Notes: a model not told the origin generated them from the letters alone. Positions 52,162 through 61,319 are shown, numbered from the stretch's first letter. The stretch: 64,000 bases of DNA from Streptomyces cellulosae (GCF_000721105.1 NZ_JOEV01000026.1:124001-188000), one strand, 5' to 3'. Translations and numbers: made by a program.

Positions 52162-53178
52162 ATGACGATGCGCACACGCACCCTCGGAAGCACCGGTCCC
52201 CAGGTGTCCGCGATCGGTCTCGGTTGCATGGGCATGTCCGCGCTGTACGGCGACGCCGACCGGGCCGAGTCGATCGCCACGATCCACGCCGCCCTGGAGG
52301 CGGGCGTGACCCTGCTCGACACCGGCGACTTCTATGGCATGGGCCACAACGAAATGCTGATCGGCGAGGCGCTGCGCACCGCGCCCGCCGCCCGTCGCGA
52401 ACAGGCTCTGACCAGCGTCAAGTTCGGCGCGTTGCGAGACCCGGACGGCGGCTGGTCCGGCTACGACGGCCGCCCGGCCGCAGTGAAGAACTTCGCCGCG
52501 TACTCGCTCCAGCGCCTCGGCGTCGACCACATCGACGTCTACCGGATCGCCCGGCTCGACCCCGCCGTACCGATCGAGGAGACGGTCGGCGCGATCGCCG
52601 AGCTCATCGAGAAGGGGTACGTCCGTCATGTCGGGCTGAGCGAGGTCGGCGCCGAGACGATCCGCCGGGCCGCCGCCACCGCCCCGGTCTCCGACCTGCA
52701 GATCGAGTACTCCCTCATCTCGCGCGGTATCGAGGACGAGATCCTGCCGACCACTCGTGAACTGGGCATCTCCGTCACGGCGTACGGCGTTCTGTCCCGG
52801 GGCCTGATCTCCGGGCACTTCACCCGCGACCGGCAACTCGCCGCCAACGACTTCCGGGCGCACTCGCCCCGCTTCCAGGGCGAGAACCTCCAGCACAACC
52901 TGAACCTGGTTGAGGCGCTGCGGAAGATCGCCGAGCAGAAGGGCGTCTCGGTCGCGCAGATCGCGATCGCCTGGGTGCTTTCCCGGGGCTCGCAGCACAA
53001 CAACGACATCGTGCCGCTGGTCGGTGCCCGCACCCGGGACCGGCTGGCGGAGTCGCTCGGCGCGCTGGACGTCACGCTGGAGCCGGCCGACCTCGCGGCG
53101 ATCGAGGACGCGGTGCCGGCGGACGCCGCCGCCGGGGAGCGCTACCCGGCGGCCCTGATGTCGCAGGTCGAGCGGTGA
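52162..53178 (+). CDS. Aldo/keto reductase, His-less variant
   Basis: A 338-residue [23 protein letters not shown] is the N-terminal block; [15 protein letters not shown] holds Asp and catalytic Tyr; SVKFG holds the Lys. The fourth tetrad position, normally His in a YQHRVD-type strand, reads Ala in [15 protein letters not shown], as in some actinobacterial AKRs; this may shift substrate range or rate. NADPH-dependent carbonyl reduction is expected. It is followed by a TetR gene after 26 bases and preceded by the palindrome, forming a small self-controlled unit. Confidence 0.9.
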   Translation: MTMRTRTLGSTGPQVSAIGLGCMGMSALYGDADRAESIATIHAALEAGVTLLDTGDFYGMGHNEMLIGEALRTAPAARREQALTSVKFGALRDPDGGWSGYDGRPAAVKNFAAYSLQRLGVDHIDVYRIARLDPAVPIEETVGAIAELIEKGYVRHVGLSEVGAETIRRAAATAPVSDLQIEYSLISRGIEDEILPTTRELGISVTAYGVLSRGLISGHFTRDRQLAANDFRAHSPRFQGENLQHNLNLVEALRKIAEQKGVSVAQIAIAWVLSRGSQHNNDIVPLVGARTRDRLAESLGALDVTLEPADLAAIEDAVPADAAAGERYPAALMSQVER

Positions 53179-53204
53179 TTCCCGCTCCGGGTACCGTCTG
53201 ACCC

Positions 53205-53795
53205 ATGGCACCGACCACCGAGACACTGACCGCCGAGCGCATCCTCGAGGCCACCGAGGAGGTGCTGCGCCGGTACGGCCCGGCCAAGGCGACCGTGGTG
53301 GACGTGGCCCGCTCGCTCGGAGTCAGCCACGGCAGTGTGTACCGGCACTTCCGGACGAAGGCGGTGTTGCGGGAGGCGGTGACCAGGCGGTGGCTGGACC
53401 GCACGACCGAGGTGCTGGCCGGGATCGCCGCCGGGGACGGTGACCCGGAGACCCGGCTGCGGGACTGGCTGGCCGCGCTGTTCGCCGCCAAGCGCCGCAA
53501 GGCGGGCGGTGATCCGGAGCTGTTCGCCACGTACCGGGTTCTGGCCGGCGAGGCCGGTGAGGCGGTCGGCGAGCACATCGGTGAGCTGATCGGACAACTG
53601 GCCGTGATCATCCGGGCGGGCGTCGACACCGGCGTCTTCACGAGCGCCGACCCGGCGACCACCGCCGCCGCCGTCTTCCACGCGACCGACCGCTTCCACG
53701 ACCCCTGCCACGCCCGGGAGTGGGAACTTCCGGAGATCCAGGGCGAGTTCGAGGCCGTGGTGCACCTGGTGGTCCGAGGGCTGCGGGCGGCCTAG
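53205..53795 (+). CDS. TetR-family regulator
   Basis: A 196-residue TetR protein. The helix-turn-helix is ATVVDVARSLGVSHGSVYRHFRTKAVLREAVTR near residues 28-60; the C-terminal ligand domain (PELFATYRVLAGEAGEAVGEHI) is divergent as usual. It is cotranscribed with the aldo/keto reductase and probably binds the perfect inverted repeat in front of that gene. Its stop lies against the left end of the IS481-type element. Confidence 0.92.
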   Translation: MAPTTETLTAERILEATEEVLRRYGPAKATVVDVARSLGVSHGSVYRHFRTKAVLREAVTRRWLDRTTEVLAGIAAGDGDPETRLRDWLAALFAAKRRKAGGDPELFATYRVLAGEAGEAVGEHIGELIGQLAVIIRAGVDTGVFTSADPATTAAAVFHATDRFHDPCHAREWELPEIQGEFEAVVHLVVRGLRAA

Positions 53796-53796
53796 C

Positions 53797-54932
53797 TGTG
53801 GCATCTCATGAGGTTGGTTACACGAAGTCCTCGAACGTCAGCTGCTCCGGGAAGGTGTTGATCGGTTCTGGCGGCTGGTCGAAGCTGACTCGGTATTCGC
53901 TGCCGGTGGTCCGGCTGATCGGCGGTCGACCACCGAGGGCGCAGTGCGGCCGCTCGTGGTTGTAGTGATTCAGGAAGTCGGCGAGGGCGACGCGGCGTTC
54001 GTGCTCGGAGGCGTAGTCGTGGACATACGCCCACTCGCGGGAGAGGGTGCCGTTGAAGCGTTCAACCTTCCCGTTCGTTCTGGGGGTGTAAGGGCGCGTG
54101 CGCTTGTGTTTCGTGCTGGTCGCGGCGAGAGCGGCGGCCCAGGTATGGGACCGGTAGCAAGCACCGTTGTCCGTGAGGACACGGTGTATCGGGGCTATGT
54201 CGTGGCCGGCGAAGAACGAGACGGCGCGGTGCCAGAACGCCGCAGCGGTAACGCCACGTCCGTCCTCCAGGGACTCGGTGTAGGTGAGGCGGGAGTGGTC
54301 GTCGATCGCCGCATGGAGGGAGGTGTAGCCGACCTTGCCGGTGCCGGGACCGGTGCGTTTGGAGGCGCGAGCGGCATCCGTGCCGACGCCGTGCATCCGC
54401 CAGCCGCCGCCGGCGGGGATGCGTCCGAGTTTCTTGATGTCGACGTGGATCAGGTCGCCGGGGTGCTCGTGCTCGTAGCGGATGACCTTGCGCAGCTGTT
54501 CGCCAGTGGGTGGGTCGAGGTCGCGTAACCGGTTGAGTCCTCGGCGAACGAGGATGCGGTGCACCGTGGCCGGCGCCACGGTGATGCTGTGCAGCCGCTT
54601 CAGGTCGGCGGCGAGCCGGGCCGGCCCGTGCTTGGTCTGCCGCCGCAGTGCCTCCACCAGGTCCGCGACGTCCTGCGCGGTGCGGGCCGGGCTGGTGCCC
54701 GGCCTGGAGGAGTGGTCGAGCAGCCCGTCCTCGACGTGCGCCCGCCAACGCGCGTACCACTTCGCCAGGCAGCGGCGGGAAATCCCCGCCTCGCCGCAAC
54801 GTGCGCGATCGGCCGACCTGCGTCGATGCGCAGGCAGAGCCTCAATCGCCCCTCCGGAGTCAGCGGTGCGTTGCGGTGCCCAGCCATCGGCCCCCGCCGC
54901 CTGGTCGTGCCATGTGTCCCTCGCGATGCAGT
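53797..54932 (-). mobile_element. IS481-type insertion sequence (degenerate)
   Basis: The element contains one frameshifted transposase gene. The left end begins near TGTGGCATCTCATGAGG (53797) just after the tetR stop; the right end carries a loosely related inverted sequence (complement of 54909-54932). Boundaries are approximate because the terminal repeats are imperfect. No clear target duplication was found by eye. Confidence 0.65.
53818..54887 (-). pseudogene. IS481-family transposase, frameshifted
   Basis: An IS481-type DDE transposase of about 355 residues split by one frameshift near 54793. The first 32 residues read MAGHRNAPLTPEGRLRLCLR in one frame; the rest (GEAGISRRCLAKWYARWRAH onward) is in the next, as if one base had been lost after VAA. 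The catalytic core is intact: LIHVDIKKLG (D), VLTDNGACYRS (D) and TPRTNGKVERFNGT (E). It is inactive unless frameshifting occurs. Confidence 0.82.
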
Positions 54933-55119
54933 GATCAAGATTGCCTCCGGGGCTTCCCTGGTGCCGGGCAGCTTCGACCGCGCCAGGGTCTACACAGGTC
55001 AGACGCTCCGATCTGAACACCGGATGCGACCGGTCGCCGAGTCCTGTCGAAGTGCAGAGCTGCCGAAGCGTGATCCCGAGGCAGCCTCGGGCGAGGACTG
55101 GCTGCCGAGAGCCCGGTCT

Positions 55120-56388
55120 CTAGGCCCGGTGCGGACCGGCGAGGCGTTCGGCCAGGAACGCGCGCTCGACGTCGTTCCCGGTCAACTCCAGCGCCTGACG
55201 GTAGGCGGTCGCAGCCTCCTGCGAGCGACCCAACCGATGCAGCAGGTCCGCCTTGACCGCCGGCAGGTACTGATATCGCGCGAGTCGGCCGTCCTTCTCC
55301 AACTCCGCAACCACTTCCAGCGCCTGCGCCGGCCCAGAGACCATCGACACCGCCACCGTGCGGTTCAATGCCACCACCGGCGAGGGCCACACCGACAGCA
55401 GCTCGTCGTACAGGGTCACGATCTGCGGCCAGTCCGTCTTGTCGTAGGACGGCGCCTCGGCGTAGAGCGAGGCGATCGCCGCCTGCAGGACATAGCGGCC
55501 CGGTCGCCTGCCGCGTAGCCCGTCCACGATCAGGTCGTGCGCCTCGGCCATCGCTGGGCGGTCCCAGAGCGATCGGTCCTGGTCCTCCAGTCGCAGCAGG
55601 CGACCGTCGGAGTCGACCCTGGTGGCGCGCCGGGCGTCGGTGACCAACAGCAGGGCGAGCAGCCCCCGCACCTCCCGCTCGTCGGGCATCAGCTCCCCAA
55701 GCAGCCGGGTCAGCCGCAGCGACTGGTACACCAGGTCGGTGCGCACCAGCGATGCGCCGGACGGTGCGGTGTGTCCGGTAGTGAACAGTAGGTGGATCAC
55801 GCCGAGTACCGCGCGCAGTCGATCCGGCAGCTCTGCGGCCTCCGGCAGCCGGAAGGGGATCCGCGCAGCCGAGATCTTCTTCTTCGCCCGGGTCATCCGG
55901 GCGGCCATGGTGGGCTCCGACACCAGAAACGCACGGGCGATATCGGCGGTCGTCACCCCACACACGAGTCGCAGTGTGAGTGCCAGCTGCGTCTCCTGCG
56001 CCAACGCCGGATGACAGCACATGAAGATCAGCCGCAGACGCTCGTCCGGCACGACGTCCTCCGGCTCGACGGCGGCCGGTTCGTCGATAGCCACCTTGTC
56101 CTCCGTCTCCTCGGACTCGACCAGCAGCGGGAGTTTCGAGCGGAATGTCTGCTCGCGTCGTACCGCGTCCATAGCGCGGCGCTTCGCCGCGGTGGTGAGC
56201 CAGGCCGCCGGGTTACTCGGGATCCCGTCGCGGGCCCAGCTCGCCAGGGCCGCGACATACGCCTCCTGCACACACTCCTCCGCCAGGTCCAGATCGCGAG
56301 CGACACGCACCGTCGCGGCGAGCACCAGTGCCCACCCGCGGCAATGTGCGTCCGCGACCGCAGTCTCGACGTCTGCCCGGGGCATCAT
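55120..56388 (-). CDS. ECF42-type sigma factor with C-terminal TPR extension
   Basis: A 422-residue sigma factor. The sigma-2 region is ECVQEAYVAALASWARDGIP, and the sigma-4 region includes RLVCGVTTADIARAFLVSEP. The 230-residue C-terminus (GLLALLLVTDARRATRVDSD, then YDELLSVWPSPVVALNRTVA) is the extension that defines the ECF42 group. These factors pair with DGPF proteins, as here. ATG 56388 overlaps the DGPF stop, so the two are coupled. There is no anti-sigma gene; the extension itself is thought to control activity. Confidence 0.93.
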   Translation of the reverse strand: MMPRADVETAVADAHCRGWALVLAATVRVARDLDLAEECVQEAYVAALASWARDGIPSNPAAWLTTAAKRRAMDAVRREQTFRSKLPLLVESEETEDKVAIDEPAAVEPEDVVPDERLRLIFMCCHPALAQETQLALTLRLVCGVTTADIARAFLVSEPTMAARMTRAKKKISAARIPFRLPEAAELPDRLRAVLGVIHLLFTTGHTAPSGASLVRTDLVYQSLRLTRLLGELMPDEREVRGLLALLLVTDARRATRVDSDGRLLRLEDQDRSLWDRPAMAEAHDLIVDGLRGRRPGRYVLQAAIASLYAEAPSYDKTDWPQIVTLYDELLSVWPSPVVALNRTVAVSMVSGPAQALEVVAELEKDGRLARYQYLPAVKADLLHRLGRSQEAATAYRQALELTGNDVERAFLAERLAGPHRA

Positions 56389-56747
56389 GCCGCGGCGGGC
56401 CGATCCGCGATGAAGCCGCCTTCGACGGGCCGCACCTCGACACCGCCGCCCTGCTGGGTAGCGGGATTGGCCCGAGCGATCTTCAAAGCAGCGTCGAGAT
56501 CGGACGCCTCGATGATGGCGATGCCGGCGATGACCTCCTTGGCATCGACGAACGGCCCGTCTGTCACCACGTCGCCGCGGATCGAGGTCGCTGTGTCGGC
56601 GGCGGGCCGCAGCGCGAATGTCGCGACCAGGGCGCCGGACGTCACCATGTCCTCGAAGTGGCGGTCGTGGGCCTCCCGAGCGCCGGGAATGACCTCGCCC
56701 TCATCGGCGTGGGCCTTTGCATATATGAGAATCGCGTACTGAGCCAT
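56385..56747 (-). CDS. DGPF/YCII-domain protein
   Basis: A 120-residue YCII-related protein with VVTDGPFVDAKEVIAGIAII carrying the DGPF motif, plus YAILIYAKAHADEGE at the start. DGPF proteins are the constant partners of ECF42 sigma factors and are often their targets; the biochemical role is unknown. It is the first gene of the pair and has an ECF42-like promoter upstream. The gene overlaps the sigma gene by 4 bases. Confidence 0.92.
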   Translation of the reverse strand: MAQYAILIYAKAHADEGEVIPGAREAHDRHFEDMVTSGALVATFALRPAADTATSIRGDVVTDGPFVDAKEVIAGIAIIEASDLDAALKIARANPATQQGGGVEVRPVEGGFIADRPAAA

Positions 56748-56790
56748 GGTGGCTGTCCTTCCACGTGGTTGTGGTTGCCTTACACCCCTA

Positions 56791-56817
56791 CGTCGAACGG
56801 CCAGCCCGGATTCGACA
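56791..56817 (-). promoter_or_regulatory. Candidate ECF42 promoter
   Basis: On the minus strand TGTCGA (56812-56817) is followed after 15 bases by TCGACG (56791-56796). I recall that Streptomyces ECF42 promoters have TGTCGA at -35 and a CGA/CGTC-like -10, which fits. It lies 44 bases upstream of the DGPF start, suggesting autoregulation. Confidence 0.5.
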
Positions 56818-56829
56818 GCCCTCCTCGAA

Positions 56830-57225
56830 ACCTCTTCGGCCGATACCCCGCAACATGACGATCACCCAAGCAGACGCGGCGGACCAGAGAGGGATCGGCC
56901 CCTCCCTGCTTGGTCTTGTCGACCGGACCGGCACGGATGGAGGCCCCCTTGTCGAGCGAAGGCGTGCACTCGCCGACCACACCGACGCTGGGTACACAGT
57001 TCAACCCGACCACGGACAGGTGGCTGCAAACGTGTGTGGCGCCCTCTGTCCTCGGTCGCCACACCCTGCGTGGGCGAATACGACTCGGTACCAGGCCGAT
57101 GCGCAGCGTCCGTCAACGGAACGACGACCACTGACACGGGCAGACTTCTACACCAAGGCTTCGACAAGGCCGCACGGGCTCGGTAATGCGTCACAACATC
57201 ACCAACCCGTGCGGTCCCCCTCACG
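56830..57225. other. About 400-base gap without a recognisable gene
   Basis: Several open frames cross this stretch on both strands, but none has a convincing start, family resemblance or consistent third-position GC. The local composition is less GC-rich than in genes around it. It may be decayed coding sequence left by rearrangements near the IS element. Confidence 0.6.
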
Positions 57226-57759
57226 TCACGGTTCGCCAGCGGCCCGAGCGGCGTAGGACTTCGCGACCAGTTCCTCCACCAGAGCGCTCTTCGCCGTGGA
57301 GTAGTCCCGCCTGCCCTCGCTGTCGGCATGGAACCGCTCCGCCAAGGTCCTCTTCAAGGCGCTGTAGCGCCGGACTTCATCGGGCCGCTGACGCAGGTAG
57401 TCACGGAGCAAGATGTGATCAAGGTGGGGCTTGGAACCTGCGACCACGCCGTACAGATGATGTTCGGGAGCCGCGGACGCGGCTCGAAAAGCCTCTCGCC
57501 CCACAATCCCCAGATCGCCTTCGTGCCGGTAGCCCCGCCCGGTGAGCCGGGAGATCAGCTCGGGCATGGCAGCCTCCTCGGCCACCACGATGTCGAGGTC
57601 GATGATCGGCTTGGCGACACATCCGGGCACGGCTGTACTTCCGACATGCTCGATGGATATCGCCAGATCCGCGACGTGAGGTGCAAGTCGCTGCCGCAGA
57701 TCCTGGAATCGCTCATCCCATGAGGGGTCGTAGTCGCCGACCACGATCATGCCAGTCAT
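57226..57759 (-). CDS. GrpB/UPF0157 nucleotidyltransferase-like protein
   Basis: A 177-residue GrpB protein. SIEHVGSTAVPGCVAKPIIDLDIVV is the family signature with the GST and two catalytic-type Asp residues of the nucleotidyltransferase fold. EHHLYGVVAGSKPHLDHILLRDYLR and the C-terminal Lys/Glu helix also match. Function is not settled. ATG 57759 is taken; a second Met three residues later is possible. It stands alone in an accessory region. Confidence 0.9.
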   Translation of the reverse strand: MTGMIVVGDYDPSWDERFQDLRQRLAPHVADLAISIEHVGSTAVPGCVAKPIIDLDIVVAEEAAMPELISRLTGRGYRHEGDLGIVGREAFRAASAAPEHHLYGVVAGSKPHLDHILLRDYLRQRPDEVRRYSALKRTLAERFHADSEGRRDYSTAKSALVEELVAKSYAARAAGEP

Positions 57760-57848
57760 GCTGGCAGTCTCGCAGGACCGCCAGAGTCCATCGAATCACT
57801 CCGAGCGCCCCGACTATCGCGTACGGAGTCGTAAGCCGTCGCCGGACC

Positions 57849-58055
57849 CTAAGCCCCCGCCGGATCCACCGTCGCCTGATGGGCCTGCGCCAGATGTTCC
57901 TCCGCCTTCAGCCAGGGCAGGAACTGCGCTCCCTTGCGCCAGCCGCACGTGTCACAGCTGATCGTGCGCTGTATGCCCGACCGCCGCACCCGCACGACGT
58001 GCTCGCGTCCGTGCTGGTCCCAGCGGCTCACCTTGCTCGTGTTGATCTCCAGCAT
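57849..58055 (-). CDS. Small hypothetical protein with CxxC
   Basis: A 68-residue protein: VSRWDQHGREHVVRVRRSGI, then SCDTCGWRKGAQF and EEHLAQAHQATVDPAGA. The Cys-x2-Cys and the His pair in HLAQAHQ could form a single C2H2-like zinc site. Codon usage is typical of real genes here. No named family; I infer a small zinc-binding protein. Confidence 0.65.
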   Translation of the reverse strand: MLEINTSKVSRWDQHGREHVVRVRRSGIQRTISCDTCGWRKGAQFLPWLKAEEHLAQAHQATVDPAGA

Positions 58056-58204
58056 GCTGTGCCTCCAGGGACCCGCGACCTGTGAGTCGGTCGACGCAGC
58101 AAGGAGTGTGCAGCAAGACCAACATCAACGGGGATCCTTCACACCGAGTTGGCCAAGCCGTGCTCTGGCGCCCGGTCCGCGGGCAGGGCAGCTCCACCCA
58201 AGCC

Positions 58205-59632
58205 TCAGTCGATCGTCCTCGGCAGACGCAGGCTCAGCAGACCGGTCACGGCGATCGCCCCCAGCTGCACGAGCAACGTGGTGATCAGGGCGTCCCGCAT
58301 GCCCAGGCCCGGGACGAGGGAGAGGAACAGCGTGCCGAGGGTGGCCACGCCGAGGGCCAGCGCGGACTGCTGAGTGGTGGTCATCACGCCGCTGCCGACG
58401 CCGGCCCGGGCGGACGGCACCTCGGACAGCACGATCCGGAAGATCACCGGGAGCTGGAGCGCCTGGCCCACCCCCGCGACCGCGCCGCCCGGGAGCAGGG
58501 CGAGCAGGCCGAGGTCCGGCCAGGAACGCCACGCGGCCAGCGCGATCAGGGCTACGCCCAGCGCCTGGAGCAGGGCGCCCGCGGTCACCACCCGGGTGCC
58601 GTACCGGGCGATCAGCCGCGGTCCGGCGATCGAGGTGACGAGGAACGTCACCGCCAGCGGAGCCAGCGCCAGACCCGCCTGCACGGGGCCGAGTCCGGCG
58701 CCCTCCTGCAGGGCCACCGCGATCACGAACATGAAGCCGCTGAACCCGACGGAGAACGGCAGGATCATCACCAGCCCGCGCCGCAACGACACCAGGGCGA
58801 ACAGGCTCGGCGGCACCAGCGGCGTACGGCCCAGCCGGTCCGCCCGGCGCTCCACCGCGTAGAACGCCGCTGCCACGCCGGGGAAGGCGGCCAGCGACAG
58901 CCACGTCCACAGCGGCCAGCCCGACGCCCGGCCCTCGGTCAGCGGAAGCAGCAGGGTGAGCAGAGCGGCGGCCAGCAGGACCGTGCCGGGGCCGTCCACC
59001 GGCTCGGGGCGCCGCGCCCGGGTCTCCGGGACCGCGCGGGCCGCGAGGACCAGGCCGACGAGGACGACCGGCACGTTCACCAGGAACACCGCGCGCCAGC
59101 CGGTGCCGGCGATGTCGGCGGCCACCAGAACGCCGCCGAGGATCTGGCCGAGCACCATGGACAGGCCGGCCGTGGCGCCGTACAGGCCCATCGCCTTGGC
59201 CCGGCGCGGACCGGCGGTCGCCGACTGGATGGTGGCGAGGACCTGCGGCAGCATCGCCGCGGACGCCGCGCCCTGCGCGACCCGGGCCGCCACCAGGGTC
59301 CAGGCGGTGGGCGCGAGGCCGCAGGCCAGCGAGGTCAGGCCGAAGGCGGCCATGCCGCCCAGGAAGAACCGGCGCCGTCCGAACAGGTCGCCGAGGCGGC
59401 CGCCCAGGACGAGCAGGACGGCGTACGCGAGGCCGTACCCGGAGACCACGAGTTCCAGGACCGACTCGCTCGCCGAGAGGTCCGCGCCGATGGTGGGCAG
59501 AGCGACGTTGACGATGAAGAAGTCGATGAGGGGCAGTGCCGCGGCCAGCAGCACGGTGAAGAGTCCGAGTCCGCCGAGCGCGGGTGGCGCCACGGGGGAG
59601 CGGACCTGGTGCGAGGTGATGGTTTCGGTCAC
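58205..59632 (-). CDS. MFS drug exporter (EmrB/QacA type)
   Basis: A 475-residue transporter with about 14 helices. DFFIVNVALPTIGADLSASE is the DHA2 start (motif D1), LGGRLGDLFGRRRFFLGG is motif A, and GLSMVLGQILGGVLV resembles the motif C antiporter region. It likely exports drugs or metabolites by proton antiport. GTG 59632 gives a normal N-terminus (TETITSHQVRSPVAPPALGG). It is divergent from an XRE-type regulator (starts 102 bases apart), which probably controls it. Confidence 0.9.
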   Translation of the reverse strand: MTETITSHQVRSPVAPPALGGLGLFTVLLAAALPLIDFFIVNVALPTIGADLSASESVLELVVSGYGLAYAVLLVLGGRLGDLFGRRRFFLGGMAAFGLTSLACGLAPTAWTLVAARVAQGAASAAMLPQVLATIQSATAGPRRAKAMGLYGATAGLSMVLGQILGGVLVAADIAGTGWRAVFLVNVPVVLVGLVLAARAVPETRARRPEPVDGPGTVLLAAALLTLLLPLTEGRASGWPLWTWLSLAAFPGVAAAFYAVERRADRLGRTPLVPPSLFALVSLRRGLVMILPFSVGFSGFMFVIAVALQEGAGLGPVQAGLALAPLAVTFLVTSIAGPRLIARYGTRVVTAGALLQALGVALIALAAWRSWPDLGLLALLPGGAVAGVGQALQLPVIFRIVLSEVPSARAGVGSGVMTTTQQSALALGVATLGTLFLSLVPGLGMRDALITTLLVQLGAIAVTGLLSLRLPRTID

Positions 59633-59671
59633 GGTCCACAGCCTGCGGCCACTGTGAGACGGGTACCAGAG

Positions 59672-59692
59672 TCTTCTTATCCTGGTAGAAGA
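59672..59692. promoter_or_regulatory. Inverted repeat in the MFS/regulator intergenic region
   Basis: TCTTCT (59672-59677) and AGAAGA (59687-59692) form perfect 6-bp arms with a 9-base spacer midway between the divergent starts. It is a candidate operator for the divergent regulator. Confidence 0.45.
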
Positions 59693-59734
59693 ACCACCTG
59701 GAAACAGGATCCGGCCACCGGCAGGCTGGAGGGC

Positions 59735-60754
59735 ATGACCACCATGGCAGACCTGGCGGACAGAGCAGACGGGACGAACGGGGTGGACATGGCAGACCTG
59801 GCGGACAAAGCCTGGGGGAGCGTGCCCGGAGCCGCGCAGGGGCCCGCCGTGTCGGAGATCCGGCGGCACGAGCTCGCCGCCTTCCTGCGCCACCGCCGCG
59901 AGCACATCACCCCCGAGCAGGTCGGCCTGCCGCGCGGCCGTCGGCGCCGTACCCCGGGACTGCGCCGCGAGGAGGTCGCCCAGCTCTCCGCGGTCGGCGT
60001 CACCTGGTACACCTGGCTCGAACAGGCACGGGCCATCCAGGTCTCCGTCCAGGTCCTCGACGCCCTCGCCCGCGCCCTGCTGCTCGACCCCGGCGAACGC
60101 GCCCATCTGTTCCAGCTCGCCGCAGCCGTGGACCCGACGCCGGCCACCGTCTGCCCGTCGGTCACCCCGGCGCTGCGGACGGTGCTGGAGCAACTGGAGC
60201 CGATGCCGGCCTGTGTGCAGAACAGCCGGTACGACATCCTCGCCCACAACCGCACGTACGGTCTGCTGCTGTGCGACCTGGACGCGGTGCCGCCCGAGGA
60301 CCGCAACTGCATGCTGCTCTGCTACACCCACGACGAGTGGCGCTCCTCGATCGTGCACCTCGCCCAGACCCAGCGCCTGATGGCCGCCCGGTTCCGCGCC
60401 ACGATGGCCGGCCACCTCGCCGAGCCCGCCTGGAAGATGCTGCTCAAGCGGCTGCGCGCGGAGTCCCCGGACTTCCGCGAGGTCTGGGAGCGGCACGAGG
60501 TCGACACGCACCGGGTGCGGCGCAAGGAGTTCCTCAACCGGTACGTCGGCCGCGTGGTCGTCGACCACACCGACCTGTGGCTGGGACCGGAGGCCGGGCC
60601 GCGGGTGGTGACGTACGCCCCCTGCGACGAGGAGTCGAGGCAGCGGTTGGAGCGGCTGCACGCCCTCGCGCTGGAGCGGGAAGGGGAACGAGGGCGGGGA
60701 CGGGAGCGGGAGCCGGAGAACCGGGAGAGCGGGGTGGCCCTGTCCCGCGGATGA
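59735..60754 (+). CDS. XRE-family regulator with MmyB-like domain
   Basis: A 339-residue regulator. The helix-turn-helix spans AAFLRHRREHITPEQVGLPR to LRREEVAQLSAVGVTWYTWLEQ, typical of the MmyB/MLTR group. From residue 130 the PAS-like ligand domain (EQLEPMPACVQNSRYDILAHN) follows, thought to bind fatty acid-like ligands. It is divergent from an MFS exporter. The first 30 residues contain a duplicated MADLAD segment; the true start could be ATG 59744. The C-terminal 25 residues are Arg/Glu-rich low complexity. Confidence 0.9.
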   Translation: MTTMADLADRADGTNGVDMADLADKAWGSVPGAAQGPAVSEIRRHELAAFLRHRREHITPEQVGLPRGRRRRTPGLRREEVAQLSAVGVTWYTWLEQARAIQVSVQVLDALARALLLDPGERAHLFQLAAAVDPTPATVCPSVTPALRTVLEQLEPMPACVQNSRYDILAHNRTYGLLLCDLDAVPPEDRNCMLLCYTHDEWRSSIVHLAQTQRLMAARFRATMAGHLAEPAWKMLLKRLRAESPDFREVWERHEVDTHRVRRKEFLNRYVGRVVVDHTDLWLGPEAGPRVVTYAPCDEESRQRLERLHALALEREGERGRGREREPENRESGVALSRG

Positions 60755-60812
60755 CTCTCCGAAGTGCGGGAACTCGGTGATCGGAAGGTCAGGTACCGAC
60801 CCGAGGAGAGTC

Positions 60813-61319
60813 ATGGCCGAGCAGAAGTCGACACAGGATCTCCCGCAACCGCTGCGAGCGGTCGCCTCGGTACTGCGCAGGGTGCCCGGCGCCGGGACGG
60901 TGGGCCGGGCGGCCGAGGGCACGCTGGACAAGGTCGGAGCGGTGTCGCCGCGCGGGCGGCGGATCGCCGTGTACACCGGCGCCGGAGTGCTCGGTGTCGC
61001 GGGAGTCGTGGAGTGGCCCGTCGCGGTCACCGGAGCGGCGGTGGCGTGGCTGACGCAGCCGCGGCCGGCGGAGACGGACGGGAAGAGCGAGGCTGAGGAG
61101 AGCGAGCGGGCCGAGGGCGCCGGAGCCGTCGGTGGATCGGAGGGGGCCGGCCGCCGCGCCGGGGCGCCGGGCGGCGACACGCCGACGCCACAGGTGCTGG
61201 CGTCCCACGCCCCGTCGGGCGCGGGGCGTACGGCGGTGCCGGAGACGCCCTCCGACAAGTTGCCCACCCACCATGCAGCGCCAGCCGAGGCGGCCCGGCA
61301 CGGCCGTACGGGCGGCTGA
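60813..61319 (+). CDS. Small membrane-associated hypothetical protein
   Basis: A 168-residue protein. One or two hydrophobic stretches (IAVYTGAGVLGVAGVVEWPVAVTGAAVAWL) follow a basic, Leu-rich N-terminus; the C-terminal half is Ala/Gly/Glu-rich and probably disordered. The SD GAGGAG precedes ATG 60813. The P-type ATPase starts 9 bases after the stop, so the two are probably cotranscribed and this protein may assist the ATPase. No family recognised. Confidence 0.7.
   Translation: MAEQKSTQDLPQPLRAVASVLRRVPGAGTVGRAAEGTLDKVGAVSPRGRRIAVYTGAGVLGVAGVVEWPVAVTGAAVAWLTQPRPAETDGKSEAEESERAEGAGAVGGSEGAGRRAGAPGGDTPTPQVLASHAPSGAGRTAVPETPSDKLPTHHAAPAEAARHGRTGG

Noticed and set aside
54935..56020. 361-residue frame opposite the sigma factor
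   Set aside because: It is a shadow of the ECF42 gene, whose motifs and coupling are clear.
58082..59734. Extension of the MmyB-like regulator frame upstream to 58082
   Set aside because: It overlaps the divergent MFS gene on the other strand and has no conserved content before 59735.
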